A stretch of DNA of 60,264 nt from Agrobacterium rubi TR3 = NBRC 13261 (GTDB lineage Bacteria; Pseudomonadota; Alphaproteobacteria; Rhizobiales; Rhizobiaceae): contig NZ_BBJU01000032.1 of the NCBI RefSeq assembly GCF_000739935.1, positions 1-60,264 on the forward strand, in the 5' to 3' direction. Made by a program: the position numbers and the translations under genes. This document shows, in pieces, positions 53,042 through 60,264 of the stretch. Positions within the stretch are counted from its first letter, which is position 1, and every line of letters starts with the position of its first letter. The notes beneath the pieces were generated by a model. The model was not told the origin of the DNA. It did not search any database and worked only from the letters and a program-made list of their open reading frames with translations.

Positions 53042-54046
53042 CTAGTGACGTTCCAAAGCCCTGCGATTGGCCGCACCGGCCACCAGCACAAGAAAAATCA
53101 GCACACCGGTGGCCACCTGTTGCCAGTAGAAATTAAGGCCTGACAACAAGAGACCGTTGGTAACGATGCTCAGCAACAGCACACCCAGCACGGTGCCAGC
53201 CACGTTTGGTCGCCCATGGGGATTGAGGGTCGTGCCGATGAATGTCGCGCCGATGGCATTGAGCAGGAAAGCGTTGCCGGATGAAGGAATATAGACGGTG
53301 ACCGTCGAGGTGACGATCAACCCGGCCAGTGCGGCGATCAGGGCTGCGACGATGTAGGTCGTGGCGATCTGCCGCGACCAGCGAATTCCTGAATAGCGCA
53401 CCACACTCGCCTGAATACCCGAGGCAATCACCATCCTGCCGAACCGGCTTCGCGACAGCACTGCCCATGCCGCCACGATAACGACAAAGGCGATGACAAG
53501 CGGGACAGGAATGCCGAGAAGATTGCCGTGACCGAGGGCCTTGAACGCATCCGGAATCGTCGCAGGCGGCAGATAGACAGGGTTGCCGCCATTGGTCAGA
53601 AGCTGCTGGATGCTGCGCCCCACAAACAGCGTACCAAGCGTTGCCAGAAACGGCGAAATGCCAATTCCGGAGATGAGAATGGCATTGAACACACCGACCA
53701 TTCCGCCGCCTAAAAGCCCAGCCAAGGCAGCAACCCAGACAGGCTGGCCGGCAACGACGAGGGAGACGAAAAAGAAGCTGGCGAAATCGATGGATGTGCC
53801 AACCGAAAGGTCGATGCCACCCGACGCGACCACGAATGTCATGGCGATTGCAGTGATCGCCAGCAGCGTGAAGTTGTTGACAAGCAGGCTCGTCAAATTG
53901 GCCGATGTCAGAAATCCTGGTGCTGCATAGGAAAACAGGATGAACACGGCGAGCAGAATGATCGGCAATGCGTATCGCGTGACGAAAGAAGAGCGGCTTT
54001 GCGCCGGTGTTTCCGTCTTTGGAAGAGATGCGGATTGAAATGCCAT
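53042..54046 (-). CDS. sugar ABC transporter permease (RbsC family), second permease
   Basis: The 334-residue inner-membrane permease is of the BPD_transp_2 family with about ten helices. It includes the early ALPIILLAVFILFSYAAPGFL, the conserved GIDLSVG loop (residues about 78-84), and the coupling region NAIGATFIGTTLNPHGRPN near 270. It starts 1 base after the first permease gene stops. The operon supplies two different permeases, so the channel is probably a heterodimer. Substrate: sugar or related polyol by family. Confidence 0.9.
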   Translation of the reverse strand: MAFQSASLPKTETPAQSRSSFVTRYALPIILLAVFILFSYAAPGFLTSANLTSLLVNNFTLLAITAIAMTFVVASGGIDLSVGTSIDFASFFFVSLVVAGQPVWVAALAGLLGGGMVGVFNAILISGIGISPFLATLGTLFVGRSIQQLLTNGGNPVYLPPATIPDAFKALGHGNLLGIPVPLVIAFVVIVAAWAVLSRSRFGRMVIASGIQASVVRYSGIRWSRQIATTYIVAALIAALAGLIVTSTVTVYIPSSGNAFLLNAIGATFIGTTLNPHGRPNVAGTVLGVLLLSIVTNGLLLSGLNFYWQQVATGVLIFLVLVAGAANRRALERH

Positions 54047-54047
54047 C

Positions 54048-55082
54048 TTAGCGGTTCTCCCTGCGCAGAATGGTTGTGGCAGAGACCACCAGCAGGATCA
54101 GAACGCCCTGGATACCATTGACCAATGTGCTGGAAATGTTGAGTAACTGAAAGCCGTTGATGAGGCATCCGATGAAGATCGCAGACAGAAATGTACCGGT
54201 TATTGTCGGCACGAGCCTGCGGGAAAATACCGAACCCAACAGTGCGATGACGACCACCGGCAACAGCATTTCCCCGGCACCGGTCGTGCTTCCGCTCAAA
54301 TACGATACCGACAGAATACCGGCCACACCACCGCAAAAGCCGCTGGCCAGAAATGAACCCGCAACGAAGCGTTTCACCCGCAGGCCGGATGCCGTTGCTG
54401 CCTCGGGGAACTCTCCCACCGCATAAAGCCGCAAACCAACCGGCGTGTATTGCACGATTGCCGCTGCAAAAATGGTAACGATCACAAGCACGTAGGCCAG
54501 GACTGGAATGTCCAGAGGACCATAACCGGAAAAGGCTGAGAGAACATCCGAGGACGCCGAGATGACCGTGTTCTGGGTGAGCACGAGTTCCAGACCGGCA
54601 ACGATATTCATCACCGCCAATGTCGCAAGCAAAGGCGCTATTCCAGCGATCGTCACCGCGAAAGCGTTGACCGCACCAATCAGCAGCCCCACGCCCAAGG
54701 CACCTGCTGCGGCAACACCATCGCCATGCCCGCTCTGCAACAGCGTGGCATAGACGGCCGCACTCAGCCCCATATTGGCAGCAAGCGACAGATCTATGCC
54801 ACCTTTGACGACATTCGATCCCCCCGCGATCAAAACGACAGTGAGCCCAATGGCAAGCACACCCGCAATGGCCGACTGCGACAGAACATTGCCGAGGTTT
54901 CCGACAGACAAAAAAAACGGCGTTGCGACAGAGAAATACCCGAACACAAGCCCGAAGACGGCCAGCGCACCACCACGCAGAAACAGAATTTCGAAATGCT
55001 TCGACAAACGAATTTTATCTGAATGACCCGCACCAACGCCATCGAGCGCGACAGTGGCCGGATAGGATGTATCAGCGACCAT
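54048..55082 (-). CDS. sugar ABC transporter permease (RbsC family), first permease
   Basis: The 344-residue permease has helices from about residue 38, the GGIDLSLAANMGLSAAVYA loop and the conserved late SVFSRRLVPTITGTFLSAIF region. The start at 55082 is preferred over 55088 because GGAAGG lies 8 bases before it but only 2 before the other. It overlaps the ATPase gene's end by 11 bases, coupling translation. It works with the second permease downstream. Confidence 0.9.
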   Translation of the reverse strand: MVADTSYPATVALDGVGAGHSDKIRLSKHFEILFLRGGALAVFGLVFGYFSVATPFFLSVGNLGNVLSQSAIAGVLAIGLTVVLIAGGSNVVKGGIDLSLAANMGLSAAVYATLLQSGHGDGVAAAGALGVGLLIGAVNAFAVTIAGIAPLLATLAVMNIVAGLELVLTQNTVISASSDVLSAFSGYGPLDIPVLAYVLVIVTIFAAAIVQYTPVGLRLYAVGEFPEAATASGLRVKRFVAGSFLASGFCGGVAGILSVSYLSGSTTGAGEMLLPVVVIALLGSVFSRRLVPTITGTFLSAIFIGCLINGFQLLNISSTLVNGIQGVLILLVVSATTILRRENR

Positions 55083-56628
55083 GGTCATGCCCTTCCAAAG
55101 CGCCCGTGACTTCTGCTAGCACCTGCTGCTGGCTTGCTTGCGATGACTGTAACTCGCGCGTGATCCGACCGCGGTAGAACACCAGAATTCGATCCGTGAT
55201 GCCGAGCAGTTCCTCGATATCCGACGACAGTACAATAACACCCGCGCCGCGCCCCACCAGTTCGCTGATCAGCGTGTAAATCTCGACCTTGGCGGCGACA
55301 TCGACGCCCACCGAGGGCTCATCGAGCAGATAAATTTCGGATTGGCGGCTGAGCCACTTTGCCAGGGCGACCTTCTGCTGGTTGCCGCCAGAGAGTGTAC
55401 GGACCAGCGCATCGGTGCCATCGGCTTTGATGTGCAAACGCGCTATGAGATCATTGGCATGCTTTTGCTCTTTGCGTCTGTCTAAAAATCCCAGCCCCGA
55501 AAAACGCACCAGACTGGCAAGCGTCATGTTTTCACCAACCGTCATATCCAGCGCAACGCCGTCACGCCTGCGATCTTCCGGCACGAGGGCAATCCTGCGC
55601 GTGGTGGCTGTTGCAGGCGATGATAGAGACACACTTTCTCCCAGCACCCGGATCGACCCCGCGGACGGCCTTTCAAGCCCAAACAGTGAGAGGATCAGGT
55701 CTTTCGCACCCGATCCCACCAGACCGGTCAAACCGACAACCTCGCCCCGCCTTAAACCGAAGCAGACATCGCAGTACTTGCCCGTAAGCTCCAGCGCTTC
55801 GACATTCAGCAGTGTTTCTCCAAAAGCCACGTCTGCCTTGGGGTAAAGCTCATCGATCGTCCGGTTGACCATGAGGGTGCCGATATGGGTAGCGGATGTC
55901 TCTGAGACAGGCAGCGTCGCCACATCGCGGCCATTGCGCAACACGGTAACGGTGTCGCAAATGTCAATGATCTCGCCAAGATAATGCGAGATATAGATGA
56001 CGGTGATCCCGTCGGCGCGAAGCTTGCGAATGAGACCGAAGAGAAGATCGGCCTCCTGCCGCACCAGCGCTGCCGTGGGCTCGTCGAACACCAGAACCTT
56101 GGGGTTATCCAAAAGCGCACGCGTGATCTGAACTATCTGCTTTTCCGCCGCAGTCAGTTCCAAGATCAACGCGGAAGTCGGCAATCTCACGCCGAAATAG
56201 CGTTCCAGCGTCTGCGCTGCCCGCCGCCGCATCAATCCCCGGTCAAGAAAAGGCGTGCCGGCGATGCGCGGTTCCCGACCGAGAAAAAGCGCCTCGCCGA
56301 CGGTGAACGTCGGCACCAGAAGCCGGTCCTGATGGATGAAACGGATGCCGAGGCTTTCCACCAGATGTGGGGTGAGCCGGTCATGTACCTTGCCGTCGAT
56401 TTCGATCACGCCGCTATCGACGGAGTGCAGCCCGGCAAGCAGCTTGATGAGCGTGGACTTGCCGGCACCGTTTTGCCCGACCAGCCCATGCACTGTCCCC
56501 GGCTTGACGCTGAGCGAAGCATGATCCAACGCCTGCGCACCACCAAAGGCCTTGCTGATATTTTCAAAGCGGATGATCGCAGCGGCTGACGCAGGCGCTT
56601 CACTGTCTATATCGAGGGCAAAAGCCAT
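55072..56628 (-). CDS. sugar ABC transporter ATP-binding protein (RbsA/MglA type)
   Basis: The 518-residue protein has two fused ATPase domains. The first has Walker A VGQNGAGKSTLIKL near residue 53, signature ELTAAEKQIV in place of LSGGQ, and Walker B VLVFDEPTAAL. The second has a changed P-loop (LVGSGAKDLILSLFG), signature RTLSGGNQQKVALA and YLLDEPSVGVD. A fading second P-loop is normal for this family. The gene lies between the binding protein (31 bp upstream) and the permeases. Confidence 0.93.
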   Translation of the reverse strand: MAFALDIDSEAPASAAAIIRFENISKAFGGAQALDHASLSVKPGTVHGLVGQNGAGKSTLIKLLAGLHSVDSGVIEIDGKVHDRLTPHLVESLGIRFIHQDRLLVPTFTVGEALFLGREPRIAGTPFLDRGLMRRRAAQTLERYFGVRLPTSALILELTAAEKQIVQITRALLDNPKVLVFDEPTAALVRQEADLLFGLIRKLRADGITVIYISHYLGEIIDICDTVTVLRNGRDVATLPVSETSATHIGTLMVNRTIDELYPKADVAFGETLLNVEALELTGKYCDVCFGLRRGEVVGLTGLVGSGAKDLILSLFGLERPSAGSIRVLGESVSLSSPATATTRRIALVPEDRRRDGVALDMTVGENMTLASLVRFSGLGFLDRRKEQKHANDLIARLHIKADGTDALVRTLSGGNQQKVALAKWLSRQSEIYLLDEPSVGVDVAAKVEIYTLISELVGRGAGVIVLSSDIEELLGITDRILVFYRGRITRELQSSQASQQQVLAEVTGALEGHDHGR

Positions 56629-56659
56629 GACAAATCTCCCCGGAATCGCGCTGCGGCCG

Positions 56660-57664
56660 TTACCCGATGCCGAGTTTCTTCGTCACCTCAGCGACATTCG
56701 CCTTGTTGGCGAGCAGTGCCGGCACATAGGTCTCACGCGCAATCGCCTGCCCGGCCAAATGACGCGCCACATTACGGATCGCTATCCTCCCGAGTTCGGC
56801 AGGTTGCTGGGCGACATCGGCAGCGGCTGGCGAATTGGAGTCGGCGACCAGTTGAAGAACTTCGGGGCTGCCATCCACACCGTAGGTTTTGATCTCCGTC
56901 CGGTCAGCAGCCGTCAGGGCCTGCGTCGCACCCAGTTGAGGGATATCCCAGGCAGACCAGACAGCCTTGATGGAGCCCTTTTCCGGGTACTTGTTCAAAA
57001 TGGCGGTGATCTGCGTAAACGCGTCCTGCACCGTGTTGGGTATGACGTCGCGCAATTCCGGCTGAATAATCTTGATCTTGGGAAAATACTTGGTGACGGT
57101 GACGAGTTGGTCGTAGCGGATCGCGCAAGGCGTGACGCCGTAAAAACCGTTGAAGACGACAATATTGCCTTCGCCGCCGATGTCGGACACGAGTTGCAGC
57201 GCCAGATCCTTGCCAATGCCCCAGTTATCGGAGGTCGAATTGTTCAGCGAATTCGTCGAACCGACATCGATGGTAAACACGGGAATGCCTGAGTCCCGCG
57301 CCCGTTTCAGCCAGGGGTCGATCACGCTCAACGTGCCCAGCAGTTGCACGATCGCGTCTGGCTTTTGCGCAATCAGCGTCTGCAACTGCGACACAAGCTT
57401 GCCGTCATTGCGTCCGGCATCGACCGCGATCGGCTCGCCACCCAGCTTTTTGACCTCATCGATCTGGGCGTTGTAGGCCTGCAGGTCAAAAAAGTGATCG
57501 GTGCCAGTCGCGCTGATGCCGATGCGCTTGCCTTTCAAAGACAGGCCATCTTCCGCAAGAGCACCAGTTTTCAGTGTCATTCCAACACCCGCTGCAACAC
57601 CAGCGACCGTTGTGAGCTTGAGAAGATTGCGGCGGTTTAGGCCGGAGGAAAGTTCGTCTGTCAT
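56660..57664 (-). CDS. sugar ABC transporter periplasmic binding protein (RbsB-like)
   Basis: The 334-residue periplasmic-binding protein is of the ribose/LacI-fold type I. The export signal is NRRNLLKLTTVAGVAAGVGM, of twin-arginine type (RRNLLK) at about residues 11-16. Two alpha/beta lobes follow, beginning KRIGISATGTDHFFDLQAYNAQ and with AVDAGRNDGKLVSQLQTLIAQKPDAI. The ligand cannot be told from sequence. It heads the transport operon, with inverted repeats upstream. Confidence 0.92.
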   Translation of the reverse strand: MTDELSSGLNRRNLLKLTTVAGVAAGVGMTLKTGALAEDGLSLKGKRIGISATGTDHFFDLQAYNAQIDEVKKLGGEPIAVDAGRNDGKLVSQLQTLIAQKPDAIVQLLGTLSVIDPWLKRARDSGIPVFTIDVGSTNSLNNSTSDNWGIGKDLALQLVSDIGGEGNIVVFNGFYGVTPCAIRYDQLVTVTKYFPKIKIIQPELRDVIPNTVQDAFTQITAILNKYPEKGSIKAVWSAWDIPQLGATQALTAADRTEIKTYGVDGSPEVLQLVADSNSPAAADVAQQPAELGRIAIRNVARHLAGQAIARETYVPALLANKANVAEVTKKLGIG

Positions 57665-57725
57665 GGCACGCCTCGATTAATTGATATAATCCATAATTAA
57701 GATCAACTAATCCCAGGCGGACAGG

Positions 57726-57764
57726 CAGAATTTTCCAAAAGCGCGAAGCTGGTTGAAAATTCTG
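57726..57764. promoter_or_regulatory. 10-bp inverted repeat upstream of the sugar ABC operon
   Basis: CAGAATTTTC (57726-57735) and GAAAATTCTG (57755-57764) are perfect inverted arms, 19 bp apart. They lie about 60-100 bp upstream of the binding-protein start, with an A+T-rich stretch (57674-57708) between. It may be an operator or a stem-loop from the incoming transposon remnant beside it. Confidence 0.45.
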
Positions 57765-57849
57765 CGAGATCTGCGCGTCACGTTAGGCGAACAATGTCAC
57801 GTTAGCTTCATACGTGCGATAGCTCTGCCAACGGGCAGAGACAACTCTG

Positions 57850-58191
57850 ATGAAAGACGTTCCGCACGATACGCTCCGATCGCTGGATAGGCTGTTAGAC
57901 GTTGACCTGTCTATCGGCCAGACGCGCTTTCACTGGCTACGCTCGGCGCGAGAAGCGCCTGATGCATCGAACATAGTCGGGTTGACCGAGCGGATAGCCT
58001 TTTTGCGGCGGCTGGAGATCGATCCGACGTTGCAAGCGCGCATAGCCGCGGGACGGTGGGACCGGATGATCCGGGAGGGTGACGCAACTCTGCCATTGGG
58101 TCTGAACCTGTCGGTCAGCTTTGGGCGGACAGAGGTGGAAGCGGTCTTCCAGTGTCGCAAAGCCTGTCGCTCAGGCCGGTGTTGCATCTAA
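57850..58191 (+). pseudogene. Tn3-family transposase N-terminal fragment
   Basis: The 113-residue frame matches an internal part of the N-terminal region of Tn3-family transposases: LDRLLDVDLSIGQTRFHWLRSAREAPDASNIVGL (split), then ERIAFLRRLEI and ARIAAGRWDRMIREGDAT. Homology fades by about residue 85; a full Tn3 transposase is about 1,000 residues with a DDE domain that is absent here. The frame ends in a Cys/Arg-rich tail over the Sel1 gene's 3' end, which suggests the deletion or insertion point. No terminal repeats were found. Confidence 0.62.
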
Positions 58192-59879
58192 TTATCACGA
58201 CACTTTCCCAATCTTTCAAACAGGTCGTCAAGATCAGCGCGAGCGCGGGCGATGTCTTCACCGTCGCCGTTGCGTTCGGCAAAGGCCACCTGGCGGCGAA
58301 ATAGATCCTCAGCGCTAGCATGATCACCGGCCGAGAAGCTGGCAATCGCCAAATCGCGCAGCGTCGCGCCGATCACGTCGAGAATTTCGTGCTGCTCGGC
58401 GATCGCCAGTCGTCGGCGCATAAGTTCCACCGATCTGTCGGGGTGGTCGAGCGCGTATTCGTTCTGGGCGAGGTTGGCGATTATACGTAACAGGGCCGGA
58501 TCGCTCTCGCCTAACACGATCTCGGCGCGTGCGAGAGCCTCAGAATTGAGCTTGCGCGCCTCTTCGAATTCGTTGGTCTCATGTAGGCAGAAGGCGAGAT
58601 CGGTCATCGCGGCGAGCACGGCGTTCTCCTCCGCTTCCGGATCGGACTCGACGATCTTAAGTGCGTCGCGATGCAGATTGACCGCTTCCTGCCACTTGTG
58701 ATCGCGGGCGAACGCGATGGCCCTGGCGGTTGTCAGCGAGGCGCGTTCCGGCGGGGTCAGGAAGGAATGCCGGCCGTCGATCGCAAGTGCCGTTTCAACC
58801 GGCTCGAGATAGGCAGGATTGTGCTGCTTCCACAGTACGAAGCCGCGGATCAGGCTCGATCTGCCAAGGACATAGGGCTGGTCGGCCGCAGGATTGTCCT
58901 TGTCCTCGACCAGTTGCTGGCAAAGGCGTGCCAGCTCCAGAAATAGCGCCTCGACGCTGAAGCTACTCTTTGGATCGCGGACCATTGCCCGCAGGTCCTC
59001 AAGCCGTTGTTCGGGGTCGATGGCAGAGGAAAATTCCTCGCCCATTCTTTTGAGAACCCGCTCAATATCTTCGCCTGCATCCTCGCGACCACCAGCCTGG
59101 GCACGACGGTACAGGTAAAGCGCCTCTTCCAGGTTCCGCTCGGTGCCTTTTCCATCCTCGTTCGCGCGACCGAGCGTGTATGCCGCCCGGTCAAAACCGT
59201 TCAGGAGCGCGTCGGAGAGAAGCAGAATGCCTTTTTCAGCATCCTCTTTCACGATAGTTCCATAATAGTAGGCGACGCCGAGATTGTTGGAACCGCGCGG
59301 ATTGCCGGTCTGAAGCGCTCGACGATACCAGTAGAGCTCCCGAAGTGGGCTCTTACGAATGCCGGAACCGGAACCGTAGCGGTAGCCAAGGCTGACCATG
59401 GCATCGCCATCGCCACGACGGGCGCCCTGCTTGAAGAATTTGACCGCCCGGCGCTGATCTTGCCTTAGCCCGGCGCGGCCGTCCGCGTAGAAATGGCCGA
59501 GATTGCCCATGGCCGTGCCGCAGCCGGCCTTGGCGCCCTGCTCATAATACTCGCGCGCCTTGATTAGATTGACGGGGAACGGTCCGTCGCCGTGCTGGTA
59601 CATACTGGCGATATTGTTCATCGCATCGCCATGGCCGAGCGTGGCTGCCTTTTCGTACCATTCGACAGCCTGCGCCCTGTCAAGGCTGATGCCGCAATAG
59701 CCTTGATCGTAAATGTCGCCTAATACGAAGGCTGCGTCGGCATCGCCAGAAAGCACCCGTTGCTTCAGCTCGTCGAGCGGAACATCGTAGAGCTTGTGCC
59801 AGCGTTTTTCAGGCGCGGGGCCTGCAGTGCGCTTTTCGAAATAGCGATCCGCAAGCGTTGCGAGATATTTCCTCAGCAT
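58188..59879 (-). CDS. Sel1/TPR repeat protein
   Basis: The 563-residue protein has an N-terminal half (about 45-280) with at least six Sel1-type repeats, such as AQAVEWYEKAATLGHGDAMNNIASMYQHGDG (split). The C-terminal half has TPR-like helical pairs (EFEEARKLNSEALARAEIVLGE and FSAGDHASAEDLFRRQVAFAERNGDG). There is no signal peptide. Such proteins are scaffolds, often in signalling or host interaction, but no partner is evident. It overlaps the transposase fragment by 4 bases at the 3' end and is otherwise isolated. Confidence 0.85.
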   Translation of the reverse strand: MLRKYLATLADRYFEKRTAGPAPEKRWHKLYDVPLDELKQRVLSGDADAAFVLGDIYDQGYCGISLDRAQAVEWYEKAATLGHGDAMNNIASMYQHGDGPFPVNLIKAREYYEQGAKAGCGTAMGNLGHFYADGRAGLRQDQRRAVKFFKQGARRGDGDAMVSLGYRYGSGSGIRKSPLRELYWYRRALQTGNPRGSNNLGVAYYYGTIVKEDAEKGILLLSDALLNGFDRAAYTLGRANEDGKGTERNLEEALYLYRRAQAGGREDAGEDIERVLKRMGEEFSSAIDPEQRLEDLRAMVRDPKSSFSVEALFLELARLCQQLVEDKDNPAADQPYVLGRSSLIRGFVLWKQHNPAYLEPVETALAIDGRHSFLTPPERASLTTARAIAFARDHKWQEAVNLHRDALKIVESDPEAEENAVLAAMTDLAFCLHETNEFEEARKLNSEALARAEIVLGESDPALLRIIANLAQNEYALDHPDRSVELMRRRLAIAEQHEILDVIGATLRDLAIASFSAGDHASAEDLFRRQVAFAERNGDGEDIARARADLDDLFERLGKCRDN

Positions 59880-60264
59880 GATTTGTTGTCCTCGTCGATA
59901 AGTTGCCGAGCGTGCTCAATCTGCTCGACTGACAGGATCGGCGATCTGGCCAGCGCTTGTGTGCTTTACGATCATGAATCGCTCAATAACCAGCACCACG
60001 ACGTTTAGCCTTGTGAATGCTACCGCAATGCGCCCGTTAAAGCCTTGCACGCCATATCTGCTTGCCCGCGAACCCTGCAAGGTACGGGAAGAAGGCGCAG
60101 GACATGCTCTGGTCTGCAATGGTTCTTGCCGCCTCTGCTTCCACGCTGCCAAGGGCAGAGGGTACAGGTCACGCCGCGCTGCCGCAACAGTGGAGTGCAC
60201 CCCATTTCACCGGACAGGTCGGCTAGGTTGATTTAGCTCTGATGAACTGCCGAGGGGAAGCCAT
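59880..60264. other. intergenic region to the window edge
   Basis: About 385 bases without a supported gene. Overlapping short frames on both strands (59916-60236) resemble nothing I know. An ATG on the minus strand at the window edge opens a frame of only a few codons. A mobile-element edge is possible near 60190-60210 but nothing decisive is seen. Confidence 0.4.

Noticed and set aside
60150..60264. Possible insertion-sequence end at the right edge
   Set aside because: The TGTCCGGTGAAATGGGGTGC-like minus-strand sequence reminded me of IS ends, but no partner repeat or transposase is in the window.
1..60264. CRISPR arrays, tRNA or rRNA genes
   Set aside because: No regularly spaced repeats, no cloverleaf-like sequence and no conserved rRNA segment was seen on either strand.

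Overview
The window looks like an accessory-rich replicon (chromid, large plasmid or chromosomal accessory zone) of a Rhizobiaceae-type alphaproteobacterium (Agrobacterium/Rhizobium group). This is inferred from moderately high G+C, two adjacent ku genes with a full-length LigD, a GTTC-N7-GTTC SOS box of the alphaproteobacterial type, GGAAC-type general-stress promoters, the TIGR02587/TIGR02588 pair, an ACR3 arsenic operon and CCUCCUCCC-loop hairpins of the 'cuckoo' sRNA type. No rRNA, tRNA, CRISPR array or intact insertion sequence was found.

Layout. 0.1-5.6 kb: small stress or envelope proteins (secreted basic protein, PRC-barrel), an aldo/keto reductase with a divergent LysR regulator, a decayed SDR pseudogene, and an exported esterase opposite an intact SDR. 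5.6-22.5 kb: DNA-repair and stress island with exonuclease III, two ku genes convergent with ligD, an exported operon (sugar-dehydrogenase/PEBP fusion, HSL-type esterase, DUF4142), the TIGR02587/02588 membrane pair, a UvrD-like helicase, a YedK/HMCES-type SRAP protein, DinB, then small membrane proteins. 22.5-29.6 kb: DUF1349 protein, LysR/SDR and MarR/flavin-monooxygenase pairs, SemiSWEET, MFS and NYN-domain proteins. 29.6-35.5 kb: frameshifted UspA, SulP transporter, and the arsR-arsN(broken)-arsC-acr3-arsC-arsH operon. 35.6-37.8 kb: candidate sRNA, small membrane protein, nonsense-interrupted patatin lipoprotein. 37.9-47.3 kb: RND pump (RND, adaptor, outer-membrane factor) divergent from an OmpR-type two-component system and a second outer-membrane factor. 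47.3-52.3 kb: HNH-nuclease wreckage, hipBA, and a BacA/SbmA-like ABC exporter. 53-57.7 kb: ribose-type sugar ABC importer. 57.8-60.3 kb: Tn3-family transposase remnant and a Sel1/TPR protein.

How the parts work together. The repair genes form two modules: NHEJ (two Ku and LigD, with a GGAAC-type stress promoter in front of the first ku) and SOS repair (LexA-type box, helicase, SRAP, DinB). Several small or exported proteins carry candidate general-stress promoters, the best being in front of the PRC-barrel gene. The two-component system probably controls the RND pump and the extra outer-membrane factor, since GTAAA/TTTAC half-site arrays lie in front of both. At least six genes are visibly broken (SDR, UspA, ArsN, patatin, HNH nuclease, Tn3 transposase), so the segment has been assembled by transfer and is partly decaying. 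All assignments come from reading the translations and motifs by eye; no database search was run.
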